Source: Indolivaga macrotermitis (GTDB lineage Bacteria > Bacteroidota > Bacteroidia > Bacteroidales > Dysgonomonadaceae). Taken from it: 64,000 nucleotides of DNA. Under the pieces are notes generated by a model. The model worked only from the letters and a program-made list of their open reading frames with translations, did no database searches and was not told where the DNA came from. Location of the stretch: contig NZ_FQUC01000006.1 in assembly GCF_900128985.1 (NCBI RefSeq), positions 1-64,000 on the forward strand, in the 5' to 3' direction. Both the position numbers and the translations under genes were made by a program. This document shows, one piece after another, positions 36,787 through 45,445 of the stretch; the first letter of the stretch is position 1; each line of letters opens with the position of its first letter.

Positions 36787-37413
36787 TCAAAATATAAATA
36801 ACTCTTTCGCATCCTTCCTTACTTTGGGAGCTCCGGCTAAACGGTCTTCTTTCTCATCCCTGTAACCCAAAGGAAGTAGTAATGTAGATTTCAGATTCTG
36901 ACTTTTCATATCTAATATCTGATCTATTGTATCAAAGTCTGCACCCTCGACAGGCGTAGAGTCTATTTTCAGGGAAGCTGCAGCCAGAGTAGCGTATCCC
37001 ATAGTTATATAAGTTTGACGGGCAGTCCATTCGAATACCTCATCTTCGGGAATATCGAGCAAAGAATTCCATTTCACACGGTATTCTTCCAGTTGTTCAC
37101 CTGATATATTACGGGTTACCCCTAATCGTTGGATATAGTCATCCATATCTTTTGATGTCAATTTTGAATAAGCTGCAAAAACCAGTAAATGTGAACAGCC
37201 ATTGATCATTAACTGACGGGGGGCGGCTTCCTTATGAATCTTATCTAATAGCGTCCGGTCTTTTATAACAAATACTTTAAACAACTGCATCCCCATAGAG
37301 GTAGGCGCCAAACGTATAGCTTCCAATATCCGGTTTAGGTCTTCATCAGGAACAACTGTTCCGTTCATCCGTTTACAGGCATATCGCCACTGCAAATCTT
37401 CATTTAAACTCAT
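36787..37413 (-). CDS. Nitroreductase-family NAD(P)H-dependent flavoprotein
   Basis: A 208-residue FMN oxidoreductase of the NfsB type. The N-terminal YACKRMNGTVVPDEDLNRILEAIRLAPTSMGMQ has the Arg/Ser FMN-binding pattern of the family, then VIKDRTLLDKIHKEAA. The C-terminal ILDMKSQNLKSTLLLPLGYRDEKEDR supplies the phosphate-binding region. It reduces nitroaromatics or quinones in relatives; the natural substrate here is unknown. The ferredoxin gene lies upstream on the same strand, separated by a terminator, so linkage in function is only suggestive. Confidence 0.9.
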   Translation of the reverse strand: MSLNEDLQWRYACKRMNGTVVPDEDLNRILEAIRLAPTSMGMQLFKVFVIKDRTLLDKIHKEAAPRQLMINGCSHLLVFAAYSKLTSKDMDDYIQRLGVTRNISGEQLEEYRVKWNSLLDIPEDEVFEWTARQTYITMGYATLAAASLKIDSTPVEGADFDTIDQILDMKSQNLKSTLLLPLGYRDEKEDRLAGAPKVRKDAKELFIF

Positions 37414-37442
37414 AGCTTATATATTCTTTGATTTATATGAAA

Positions 37443-37469
37443 TAAAAAAGGGCTACAAAAATGCAGCCC
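37443..37469 (-). terminator. Terminator after the ferredoxin gene
   Basis: An 8-bp stem with one mismatch-type G-U pair (37450-37457 with 37462-37469), a 4-nt loop, and a T run on the minus strand. Confidence 0.75.
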
Positions 37470-37496
37470 AACCTTATACTTTTTGCTAATCCGATA

Positions 37497-37664
37497 TTAT
37501 GCCGGACTAATTGCACTTGTAGGACATACATCCGCACAAGTACCACAGTCTGTACAAGTATCAGGATCAATTACATAGATTTCACCTTCTGCAATTGCAT
37601 TTACCGGACACTCATCGATGCAAGTTCCACATGCAATACAGTCTTCACTAATAACGTAAGCCAT
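37497..37664 (-). CDS. Two-cluster [4Fe-4S] ferredoxin
   Basis: A 55-residue ferredoxin, too short for many gene finders. It starts [20 protein letters not shown] and carries a second motif [13 protein letters not shown]. Each has C-x2-C-x2-C-x3-C, eight cysteines in all, the pattern of clostridial-type 2[4Fe-4S] ferredoxins. Such proteins carry electrons for pyruvate:ferredoxin oxidoreductase and other anaerobic enzymes. A strong promoter precedes it and a terminator follows, so it is monocistronic. This is consistent with an anaerobic or facultative host. Confidence 0.93.
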   Translation of the reverse strand: MAYVISEDCIACGTCIDECPVNAIAEGEIYVIDPDTCTDCGTCADVCPTSAISPA

Positions 37665-37704
37665 GACTCTTATTTTTATATTAATACTAACTTATATGAC
37701 GTAA

Positions 37705-37735
37705 CAAAGATAAATTGTTTTTCGCACTATGCAAA
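37705..37735 (-). promoter_or_regulatory. Promoter of the ferredoxin gene
   Basis: The minus strand has TTTG (37732-37735), a 19-nt spacer and TATCTTTG (37705-37712), an exact match to the Bacteroidetes consensus. The start codon is 40 nt downstream of the -7 box. Confidence 0.85.
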
Positions 37736-37950
37736 CATATTTGTGTTAGATAATGCCAATAAATAATTAATTTTGTCAATCAGAGATTGCATTTCGAGGG
37801 GTAAAAAACTAAAATACAATTACATAAAAAATTCAGAAAAAGTAAGATAGACAACTTATTTGTCTCAATTACTGAAAGAATCCCAACCTGAACATTGCTC
37901 TTTTCTTTTATTTCTTAAAAAGGACAGGGATAACCGCTTTATTGATATTT

Positions 37951-37958
37951 TATCTTTA
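37951..37958 (+). promoter_or_regulatory. Possible -7 element for porT
   Basis: TATCTTTA, one base off the consensus, lies 29 nt before the TTG start of porT. The rest of the 37736-37950 interval holds nothing I can identify. Confidence 0.35.
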
Positions 37959-37987
37959 TTTTTACAGATTCTAAAAACAAAACAGGC

Positions 37988-38704
37988 TTGAAACATATCA
38001 AAATATATATACTGCTTATTCTGACTGTATTATCCTGTACAAGTCATATTCAGGCACAACTGCGTAAACCTAAGAATCAGCCCTTTGCCGATCAGAAAGT
38101 ATTCCACCTAGGTTTTACTGTGGGAGTCAATGCCCAAGATCTCATACTTTCTCATACGGGGTATGTAAATGAAGACAATTCAGTATGGTTTTCCGAAATT
38201 CCTTCTTATTCTCTCGGTTTTAGTGTAGGTATTATTGCCGACAGATATATAAACCAGTATATGAATCTACGATTCGTTCCCTCCCTTCATTTTGGAGAAA
38301 AACGGTTTTTATTCAAAGAAGAGAACGGTTTACGGAATGATTTCGAAGCTTCGATCAAAACCAATTACCTGTCATTTCCTATACATATGAGGTTCAGTTC
38401 GGAGCGGTTCAATAATATCCGCCCATATGTATTGGCCGGAGGTTATGTGAACACCCAGATCGGAAACTCAAAAGCGCCCGTCATCAAATTAAAGAATGTC
38501 GATTATGGTATTGATATCGGCTTAGGATGTAACCTGTATTTTCCTCTTTTCAAACTTAGTCCTGAACTCCGTTTCTCTTTCGGATTAAGAGATTTGATTG
38601 TAAAAGACCGTCCTGATATTACAGACAAAGATTTATTGGTATTTACGAATGCATTATCATCCGGAAAGTCCAGAATGATAACATTAACCTTCAATTTCGA
38701 ATAA
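37988..38704 (+). CDS. porT: Type IX secretion outer-membrane protein PorT
   Basis: A 238-residue outer-membrane beta-barrel protein matching PorT in length and features. PorT was one of the first T9SS proteins found in Porphyromonas gingivalis. The signal peptide MKHIKIYILLILTVLSCTSHIQAQ is followed by LRKPKNQPFADQKVFHLGFTVGVNAQDL. Later segments are YSLGFSVGIIADRYINQYMNLRFVPSLHFGEK and LSFPIHMRFSSERFNNIRPYVLAGG, and the end ITLTFNFE is a typical barrel end. The start is TTG at 37988; no in-frame ATG precedes the mature region, so the signal peptide requires it. The gene is monocistronic or begins a pair with the DUF2185 gene. Confidence 0.88.
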   Translation: MKHIKIYILLILTVLSCTSHIQAQLRKPKNQPFADQKVFHLGFTVGVNAQDLILSHTGYVNEDNSVWFSEIPSYSLGFSVGIIADRYINQYMNLRFVPSLHFGEKRFLFKEENGLRNDFEASIKTNYLSFPIHMRFSSERFNNIRPYVLAGGYVNTQIGNSKAPVIKLKNVDYGIDIGLGCNLYFPLFKLSPELRFSFGLRDLIVKDRPDITDKDLLVFTNALSSGKSRMITLTFNFE

Positions 38705-38721
38705 ATTAAATATAACTTCAT

Positions 38722-39048
38722 ATGCACGAAGACGAGAACTGGGATGATCCTTCAATAAAGGAGCTTACGGATATGCAGAAATATGCGTTTGTTACAAAGC
38801 GCGCATGGGATAACAATTCGGTTGGATATTGTTACCGGGAAAACACCGAACTTAAAATTGACAGTGGCTGGCGTTTTATTTTTGGAGATGAAGATGATGA
38901 TTATTTGGATAATCCTGATAATACTATAACAAAAGACCTGTCGGAAATAGCCGAATGGAAACCCGAATTAAAACCGGTTCTCGGTTCCCGCAGAGGATCA
39001 GAATTCGAATGGGATGACGAGAAGAAGGCATATATTCCTATTGATTAA
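38722..39048 (+). CDS. DUF2185/Imm33-like protein
   Basis: A 108-residue acidic cytosolic protein related to DUF2185, which overlaps the immunity family Imm33. Features: YAFVTKRAWDNNSVGYCYRENTE, then DSGWRFIFGDEDDDYLDNPDN, and a Ser/Arg-rich loop VLGSRRGSEFEWDDEKK. Imm33 members sit next to polymorphic toxins, but no toxin gene lies near here, so an orphan immunity or a non-toxin role is possible. It starts 18 nt after porT and is followed by a terminator. Confidence 0.72.
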   Translation: MHEDENWDDPSIKELTDMQKYAFVTKRAWDNNSVGYCYRENTELKIDSGWRFIFGDEDDDYLDNPDNTITKDLSEIAEWKPELKPVLGSRRGSEFEWDDEKKAYIPID

Positions 39049-39084
39049 ATGAGCAAAAGATAAATCCATATTTATATTCCCTTG

Positions 39085-39114
39085 AAAGCCGGCTAAACTA
39101 AGCCGGCTTTTTTT
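39085..39114 (+). terminator. Terminator after the DUF2185 gene
   Basis: A perfect 10-bp GC-rich stem (39085-39094 with 39101-39110) with 6-nt loop and T run. Confidence 0.88.
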
Positions 39115-39257
39115 AACAGTAAATCTCAAAATATTTTTCGTTTGTTAATTCTATTTTATATACTTATATTTATACTGTACATACCGGATTAAACAATTAC
39201 AAACATACTACTGTTATTAACAATGATGCTTATTTTTAAGTAATAGTAAATTATAAC

Positions 39258-40271
39258 ATGACTATAAAAAATCACATTCTGTTAATTACTCTTTTCTCTG
39301 TTTTATTTTCCGTTACCTCTTGTAATGAGAAGCCTGCTGCAATTGTGCAGGAAGTGCAAGACACGGTAAAAACCATAGTAGAGGATGAGAAACCGAAATC
39401 AATAGACCCTGCAAGTATTAAAATAGAAAAAGCATTATTATACGACGAGCATACTTTAGAGGATACATACCCTTATAAAGACACTACAAGAGTTTTCCAA
39501 TGGGATAAAATACGAAAAGGACTGGCTTTTGTAGATTCGATACACAATGAATCATCGTCATGGGCTGTTTTACAGAACTATAAGAACCTGAATGGAGAAG
39601 CACCCCTCGTCAAAAATTACAAACGTAACGCATATACCCGTATAGCAGACTCGCTAGGAGTAGAAAGATACCAGTCTGTTCCGCTATTTTCGATTAACGA
39701 CTCTACTCAGGCTGAATTTTACGGGCGTGATGGCTGGCTCGTCAGGTATATTAAGGAAGAAGGTACATTTGACAAAATAACGACAATAAGTCTTGCCGGT
39801 GAATGGCTGGTACCAAAAAAATATGTAAAACAGTTAAGCGATACTGTCATATTTAATAATGCGATATTCGTGGACGTTACAAATCAGAATATTACAACTC
39901 TGGAGAGAACTGATACTGCCTGGCTAGTACGAAGCATGAATCCGGCCACTACAGGACGCCATAATCCCCCTCATATGCAGGAAACACCTACCGGAATATT
40001 TATTCTTCAAGAGAAAAAAGCAAAAATGATCTATCTTGTAGACGGGTCATCCGAAGTTGGTGGATTTGCTCCTTATGCCAGCCGATTTACTAATGGAGCA
40101 TATATACACGGCATTCCCGTTAATGCACCCGGAACCCAAATGATCGAATACAGTGCATCATTAGGTACTACTCCACGCTCACATATGTGTGTAAGAAACG
40201 CTACCTCACATGCTAAATTTGTTTATGGATGGGCTCCTACCCTTGCTACTTTAGTTTTTGTGATTGATTAA
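39258..40271 (+). CDS. L,D-transpeptidase (YkuD type) lipoprotein
   Basis: A 337-residue envelope enzyme that would form 3-3 crosslinks in peptidoglycan or attach proteins to it. It begins with a signal peptide and lipobox ending SVTSCNEK, placing it as a lipoprotein. The catalytic domain is C-terminal: YIHGIP supplies the first His, and SHMCVR holds the nucleophile Cys311 with His309. The usual motif is HGCVR; here the Gly is Met. Other segments include WLVRSMNPATTGRHNPPHMQETPTGIFIL and YLVDGSSEVGGFAPYASRF. Confidence 0.86.
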   Translation: MTIKNHILLITLFSVLFSVTSCNEKPAAIVQEVQDTVKTIVEDEKPKSIDPASIKIEKALLYDEHTLEDTYPYKDTTRVFQWDKIRKGLAFVDSIHNESSSWAVLQNYKNLNGEAPLVKNYKRNAYTRIADSLGVERYQSVPLFSINDSTQAEFYGRDGWLVRYIKEEGTFDKITTISLAGEWLVPKKYVKQLSDTVIFNNAIFVDVTNQNITTLERTDTAWLVRSMNPATTGRHNPPHMQETPTGIFILQEKKAKMIYLVDGSSEVGGFAPYASRFTNGAYIHGIPVNAPGTQMIEYSASLGTTPRSHMCVRNATSHAKFVYGWAPTLATLVFVID

Positions 40272-40332
40272 AGTCCCTGCTTTTTTAATATTCGTTGCTA
40301 TATAATTAACTTTTTCATTAATAAAAAAGAGC

Positions 40333-40340
40333 TAACTTTG
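40333..40340 (+). promoter_or_regulatory. Probable -7 element for the second L,D-transpeptidase gene
   Basis: TAACTTTG lies 34 nt before the ATG at 40375; the -33 region is only T-rich. Confidence 0.5.
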
Positions 40341-40374
40341 CACGCAGTCAACATTTTAAGTAAGAAATAACTCC

Positions 40375-41055
40375 ATGCAAAGAATATTTATCTATCTGCT
40401 TTTCTTTATCATTCCGATAAGCGGAGCTAATGTAGTCAGTAAAACACCCGATATAAAAGAAAACAATAACAACGTTTCGGAATGTTATCAACTATATTCC
40501 GATATGCAATTACAAGACCTGATTGAGTATAAAGCATTTGAAGAAGCTTATACGGGATACAAAAAAATAAAAGATGTAAAGAAAAGTATCATTACGTTGA
40601 TAGACTTTACAAAACCCTCAACCCAAGACCGTCTCTTCGTTTTAGATCTGTCAACAAAGAAGATTCTTTATTCTTCACTGGTTGCTCACGGTAAAAATAG
40701 CGGAGAAAAATACGCCACTTCTTTTTCTAATGAGAACAACTCTCTCCAAAGCTCGCTGGGATTTTATATTACAGAAAATACCTATCAGGGAAAGAACGGA
40801 TATTCACTAATCCTTAATGGTTTGGAAAAAGGTATCAATGACCATGCAAAACAGAGGGCGATTGTCGTACACGGAGCAGCATATTCCAATCCTTCTGTTA
40901 TTAAAAGTGGTCGCTTAGGCCGCAGTTTCGGCTGTCCGGCTGTACCGGAAAACCTGTCTCGTCCGATTATCAACACGATCAAAGATGGTAGTTTACTATT
41001 CATCTATGCTGATAATGACAATTACAGAAAGAAAAGTACTGTTCTTACAATGTGA
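40375..41055 (+). CDS. L,D-transpeptidase catalytic-domain protein (YkuD_2 type)
   Basis: A 226-residue exported murein transpeptidase-like protein of a different family from its neighbour. The signal peptide is MQRIFIYLLFFIIPISGANVV. The domain shows IITLIDFTKPSTQDRLFVLDL, YSSLVAHGKNSGEKYATSFSN, LGFYITEN, AIVVHGA with the His, and the motif RSFGCPAVPE with Cys187. These features match the PF13645-type family. The two transpeptidase genes are adjacent but apparently have separate promoters. A terminator follows. Confidence 0.88.
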   Translation: MQRIFIYLLFFIIPISGANVVSKTPDIKENNNNVSECYQLYSDMQLQDLIEYKAFEEAYTGYKKIKDVKKSIITLIDFTKPSTQDRLFVLDLSTKKILYSSLVAHGKNSGEKYATSFSNENNSLQSSLGFYITENTYQGKNGYSLILNGLEKGINDHAKQRAIVVHGAAYSNPSVIKSGRLGRSFGCPAVPENLSRPIINTIKDGSLLFIYADNDNYRKKSTVLTM

Positions 41056-41104
41056 TATTATTAAATACTTATTGTTACTTAATTCTATCCTTCAATAATA
41101 AAAC

Positions 41105-41137
41105 AAAAGGGGCTTGTATTTCCAACAAGCCCCTTTT
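41105..41137. terminator. Bidirectional terminator between L,D-transpeptidase and aldolase
   Basis: A perfect 13-bp stem (41105-41117 with 41125-41137), 7-nt loop, T tract on the plus strand and an A-rich flank serving the minus gene. Confidence 0.88.
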
Positions 41138-41164
41138 TCGTTATTTTAATCAAAAAAATTCTAT

Positions 41165-42214
41165 TTACGCTAAGGTAATACTTTTATCTAGATATACATC
41201 CTGAATAGCATTAAGAAGTTCAACCCCTTCTTTCATTGGTTTTTGAAAAGCTTTACGACCACAAATCAAACCCATTCCACCTGCGCGTTTATTTATTACG
41301 GCTGTAGAAACGGCATCTTTCAAATCCGATGCACCATGAGATTCACCTCCCGAATTGATAAGTCCGACGCGCCCCATATATCCGTTAGCTACCTGATAAC
41401 GGCAAAGATCGATCGGATGGTCTGTTGTCAACTCAGAATACATTTTAGGATCGGTTTTTCCGAACTTAATAGCAGTAAAACCACCATTATTAGTCGGTAA
41501 TTTCTGTTTTACTATATCTGCTTTTATTGTTACACCCAAGTGGTTTGCCTGTCCTGTGAGATCGGCTGCCGCTGAATAATCCACACCATCTTTTGTAAAT
41601 CCCGAGTTACGCAGATAACACCAAAGGATAGTTACCATACCCAACTCATGGGCATACTCAAAAGCTTTGGCTATTTCGACTAATTGCCTGCGGCTCTCTG
41701 CCGAACCAAAATAAATAGTTGCACCCACTGCCACAGCACCCATATTCCAGGCTTCTTTTACTGTGCCGAATAAAACCTGATCGTAGGTATTTGGATATGA
41801 CAATAACTCATTGTGATTCAGTTTCACAACAAACGGTATTTTGTGGGCATACTTACGTGCGACCGAGCTCAATACCCCGAAAGTAGAAGCTACAGCATTA
41901 CACCCTCCTTCTATTGCCAGCTTTACTATATTCTCTGAATCGAAATAAACAGGATTAGGAGCAAACGAAGATCCTGCTGTATGTTCTATACCCTGATCGA
42001 CCGGCAAAATAGAGATAAATCCGGTATCGGCCAATCGGCCATGATTCAACAAAGCCCTGTAACTGTTCAGTGTTTGAATATTACGGTCGGAATCGACCCA
42101 TACATCTTCAATGATAGACGGATTAGGGGCATGAATCAATGATTTATCGATAGTTTTACATGTGTGTCCTAAAAGGTAAGACGCCGAATCTCCTAAAATT
42201 TGTTCAATTTTCAT
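41165..42214 (-). CDS. Class I fructose-bisphosphate aldolase
   Basis: A 349-residue class I aldolase of the archaeal/DhnA-FbaB type, making glyceraldehyde 3-phosphate and dihydroxyacetone phosphate from fructose 1,6-bisphosphate. The chain shows [47 protein letters not shown] and [15 protein letters not shown], the last for phosphate binding. The Schiff-base Lys is probably in the TIKADIVK segment. The ATG at 42214 is chosen over a TTG at 42220. It is divergent from the P-loop protein gene. Confidence 0.92.
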   Translation of the reverse strand: MKIEQILGDSASYLLGHTCKTIDKSLIHAPNPSIIEDVWVDSDRNIQTLNSYRALLNHGRLADTGFISILPVDQGIEHTAGSSFAPNPVYFDSENIVKLAIEGGCNAVASTFGVLSSVARKYAHKIPFVVKLNHNELLSYPNTYDQVLFGTVKEAWNMGAVAVGATIYFGSAESRRQLVEIAKAFEYAHELGMVTILWCYLRNSGFTKDGVDYSAAADLTGQANHLGVTIKADIVKQKLPTNNGGFTAIKFGKTDPKMYSELTTDHPIDLCRYQVANGYMGRVGLINSGGESHGASDLKDAVSTAVINKRAGGMGLICGRKAFQKPMKEGVELLNAIQDVYLDKSITLA

Positions 42215-42381
42215 AATCAAATATTTATGTTTAAAAGTGTATTCAATCTGTATTTATATAGAACATAAAGCATTTCGAGATAGTTTTTAAATTAAAATAA
42301 TAGTTGTTAAAATCTAAGATTATTTAACAATAACCAGAATGGATAAAGGAGTACGGCAAACCCTGTTATTTATTTTTTTGT

Positions 42382-42389
42382 TATCTTTG
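42382..42389 (+). promoter_or_regulatory. Probable -7 element for the P-loop protein gene
   Basis: TATCTTTG, 63 nt before the ATG at 42453. No clear -33 is seen. Confidence 0.5.
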
Positions 42390-42452
42390 CTAGCCTCGAA
42401 AAACAAAAAGCTAATAAATAACCAGTAATAACAATCAAAGAGTAAGAAAAAT

Positions 42453-44183
42453 ATGCTACATGAATTTACACTATCGCGCGGTAGAGCGATGATTAATTTC
42501 ACACTGAAATATTGCGATACCAAACAAAAATTACTTAGTAGTTATGGTTTTAAACGCGTAGTAGAAGCTTTTATAAAAAAAATAAAAAAAGACGATCCTA
42601 TAATTTACGATCACTATATCAAAAGTTTTAAGACTGATGAAGATTTAGTAGAATCACTTATAGAATCATTCAAATTACTGACAGTATTCAAGATCGAAGA
42701 AGTCATTGAGGTTGATAATAAATACACTGCTTTTTTTGAAGATAAAGACTTATTTATTGAATTAATAGAACTACTTCTTCAATACTGGAAAAATCTCGAA
42801 AGATACTCTATTGTCCGCAACACTCGTTTGGGAGAAGGTTTACAGAATGTCCGGTTTATTCAGGCAAACGATTTGTTCAACGACCTTGTACTTACTACAG
42901 CACGCCGCATACAGGAAACTGTAAACGGTTTTGAGCAAAGAGTATATCGTCAGACAACAGTCGGAGCTACAGCTTCATTGACTCTGAATGATGTGAACTG
43001 GAACTGTCCTATCGAATATAAAGGGCTGACTCCTATACCATTTATTAGTACAGTGGTTATACGCCCGCCATTTATCACTTACACAAAACGTAATACACGT
43101 GATGGTATATTTCAGGAACACCAGCAAAATCCGCTGGAGAATATTATCCTGAATGAAGACGATTGGTACGTATTTCCGGCTAAAGTTGGGGTTATGCTTA
43201 CTTTTGTATATTTCCACAAAGACTTTATGGCTCAGGGAATAGGCTTATCTAACCTTTTCGAACTTGCTAAAGAAAGCGAATATATCGGTAAAAAACCGGA
43301 TATTATTTATGTATTCGGATATCCTGACGGAGAAGAAGAAAAACGTACGTTCTATTATAAAGACAAGAAAAACGATATCCTAATCGGCTATGCCAACTAT
43401 TGCGACGATATCGATTATTTCGGATACATGAAGAAGATGTTATTAACACTTCACAATGTTAAACAAATAGAAAACAACCGTTTACCTATTCACGGAGCAA
43501 TGGTTAATATCGTTCTTAAGAACGGAAAAGAGTCGAACATTATCATTATGGGAGACAGTGGAGCCGGAAAATCAGAAAGTCTGGAAGCATTCCGTACGCT
43601 TAACGAGAGTTATATACGCCATATGCGCGTTATATTTGATGACATGGGATTCCTGAAAAAAGAGGAAGACGGGTCAATCAAAGGATACGGAACCGAGATC
43701 GGAGCATTTGTCCGTATCGACGACTTAGATCCGGCCTACGCTTACGAGCAGTTAGACAGAGGTATCTACAGCAATCCTGACAAAATCAATGCACGTGTAA
43801 CAATACCTATTTCGACATACGAAGTAATCTCTAAAGGTTATAAAGTGGATATTATGCTTTACGCTAATAACTACGAAGATACTGATAAGAAGATTTCTTT
43901 CTATACCGACCTCGACAAAGCTATTCAGGTATTTGAAGACGGTGCACGTAAGGCTAAAGGTACAACAACTGAAAAAGGACTGGTGAAGTCTTACTTTGCA
44001 AATCCTTTCGGACCTGTTCAAGAGCGTGCCGAAACAGAAGTATTGGTTCGTCAGTACTTCAAAGACATGAAAGATAATGGTGTGCAAATCGGAGAAATAC
44101 ATACATCTCTGGCCATCGACGGACGCAGTAAAGACGGTCCCCGTGAAGCTGCCGAAGAACTATTCTCTTTGATAAATAATTGA
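42453..44183 (+). CDS. PEPCK/HPr-kinase-like P-loop protein of unknown function
   Basis: A 576-residue cytosolic protein. The clearest feature is a P-loop at 367-375, GDSGAGKSE, preceded by IHGAMVNIVLKNGKESNIIIM and followed by IRHMRVIFDDMGFLKKEEDGSIKGYGTEIGAF. This matches the HPr kinase and PEP-carboxykinase fold, where HPrK has GxSGxGKSE. The N-terminal 350 residues are mostly helical and then mixed, and I do not recognise them. It is twice the length of HPrK, and no HPr partner is encoded nearby. Kinase or nucleotide-dependent metabolic activity is likely but the substrate is unknown. A bidirectional terminator follows. Confidence 0.75.
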   Translation: MLHEFTLSRGRAMINFTLKYCDTKQKLLSSYGFKRVVEAFIKKIKKDDPIIYDHYIKSFKTDEDLVESLIESFKLLTVFKIEEVIEVDNKYTAFFEDKDLFIELIELLLQYWKNLERYSIVRNTRLGEGLQNVRFIQANDLFNDLVLTTARRIQETVNGFEQRVYRQTTVGATASLTLNDVNWNCPIEYKGLTPIPFISTVVIRPPFITYTKRNTRDGIFQEHQQNPLENIILNEDDWYVFPAKVGVMLTFVYFHKDFMAQGIGLSNLFELAKESEYIGKKPDIIYVFGYPDGEEEKRTFYYKDKKNDILIGYANYCDDIDYFGYMKKMLLTLHNVKQIENNRLPIHGAMVNIVLKNGKESNIIIMGDSGAGKSESLEAFRTLNESYIRHMRVIFDDMGFLKKEEDGSIKGYGTEIGAFVRIDDLDPAYAYEQLDRGIYSNPDKINARVTIPISTYEVISKGYKVDIMLYANNYEDTDKKISFYTDLDKAIQVFEDGARKAKGTTTEKGLVKSYFANPFGPVQERAETEVLVRQYFKDMKDNGVQIGEIHTSLAIDGRSKDGPREAAEELFSLINN

Positions 44184-44198
44184 AATTAATATACTAAG

Positions 44199-44231
44199 AA
44201 AAAGGATTACCCGAGACCGGTAATCCTTTTT
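44199..44231. terminator. Bidirectional terminator between P-loop protein and TPR genes
   Basis: A perfect 13-bp stem (44199-44211 with 44219-44231), 7-nt loop, with T tracts both ways. Confidence 0.88.
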
Positions 44232-44236
44232 TTATG

Positions 44237-45298
44237 TCAATAAAAACCAAAGGTGGTACGATTTAAAGCAAACCAATCGGCAAATTTATCTACTTTATCT
44301 TCATTTTCTTCTAACCACTTTGCCGAATCGGTATCCATTTCGGCCATAATATAGTGACAATAAACTTCTAACAATCCGGCTTCGGATAATTTTTTAAAGA
44401 AAGGAATATAAAAATCCCACCATATATCCGGTTTATTCAACTGCTCCAAATCGGCAATCATACTCAAAAAAGATTCTGAGAAACTTACAGATTTAGATTT
44501 ACCACTATTTGCAGACAAAGAACCATTCGATACAGCAATATTTGCAGCCTGCAATAATGGCAACATTATTTCTATTGAGCTAAAATCTGAGTCAAGCTGG
44601 CTACTGTTTAATAATATATCAAAGTTTCCCGGTTTAGAATCATTCTTTTGTACAAAGCTTTCGATTGTCTGGCTCAATAGACTATAAGCATTTTGGGCTC
44701 TGGTTCCTTTATTTTCAAGAAACAAGAAGAAATACAAACTCATTAAACCTTTAGCCCTTTCATTTTGAGCAAGAGAAGTATAACCCAATTGTAAATGGCT
44801 TGTTGCATGATCTCTTTTTAATGCAATTGTTTTTTCCAGATCAGCCTCAGCTTTTTTATATTCCTGTATTTTATTATATACCAAAGCCCTATTAAAATAC
44901 AGCAGATAATTATCCTTAAACTTCTCTATACCTTCACCAAAAACATCTATAGCCTGAGAGGATTTATCCATATAATCCAGAGATGAACCTTTGATAATAT
45001 AAGCTCCAATCTCAGATCCATTATTAAATGATAAAACTTTGTCAGAATAATCAACCGCCTTTTTGTAATCTCCCAGACTGAAATAAGAATAAGCTATTTC
45101 ATAATTTACCAACGAAGATTTTTTATCTATCTTTAAAGCTTCTTTATAGGTTTTAATAGCCTCGTTGTACAACCCCTGATCGTGCAAAGATATTCCCTGA
45201 CGAACTATGCTATCCAGTTTCAGATCGATTTGTTGCTGTGCAAAAGAACCGATAAGAAAAAAGGAAAAAATTGCCGAAGTCAACAGTAGCCTTTTCAT
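44237..45298 (-). CDS. Exported TPR-repeat protein
   Basis: A 353-residue protein with signal peptide MKRLLLTSAIFSFFLIGSFAQ. TPR helices cover about 30-185, for example SLHDQGLYNEAIKTYKEALK, YSYFSLGDYKKAVDYSDKVL and ALVYNKIQEYKKAEADLEK. The C-terminal half is helical, with a Ser-rich segment, and has no domain I know. TPRs mediate protein binding, so an envelope scaffolding or assembly role is possible. It is transcribed alone, away from the M64 peptidase gene. Confidence 0.85.
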   Translation of the reverse strand: MKRLLLTSAIFSFFLIGSFAQQQIDLKLDSIVRQGISLHDQGLYNEAIKTYKEALKIDKKSSLVNYEIAYSYFSLGDYKKAVDYSDKVLSFNNGSEIGAYIIKGSSLDYMDKSSQAIDVFGEGIEKFKDNYLLYFNRALVYNKIQEYKKAEADLEKTIALKRDHATSHLQLGYTSLAQNERAKGLMSLYFFLFLENKGTRAQNAYSLLSQTIESFVQKNDSKPGNFDILLNSSQLDSDFSSIEIMLPLLQAANIAVSNGSLSANSGKSKSVSFSESFLSMIADLEQLNKPDIWWDFYIPFFKKLSEAGLLEVYCHYIMAEMDTDSAKWLEENEDKVDKFADWFALNRTTFGFY

Positions 45299-45445
45299 AG
45301 TATAATGTGTTTTAGTTAGACTTTACCCTGTATAGAGTCTAAATATAGTCAGATTTCATAAATCAAACTCCATATTTAATTTGTTATAATAATAATCAAT
45401 AGTGTTTTTTGTATCTTTACTATATTATATTACGTTATCATCTAC

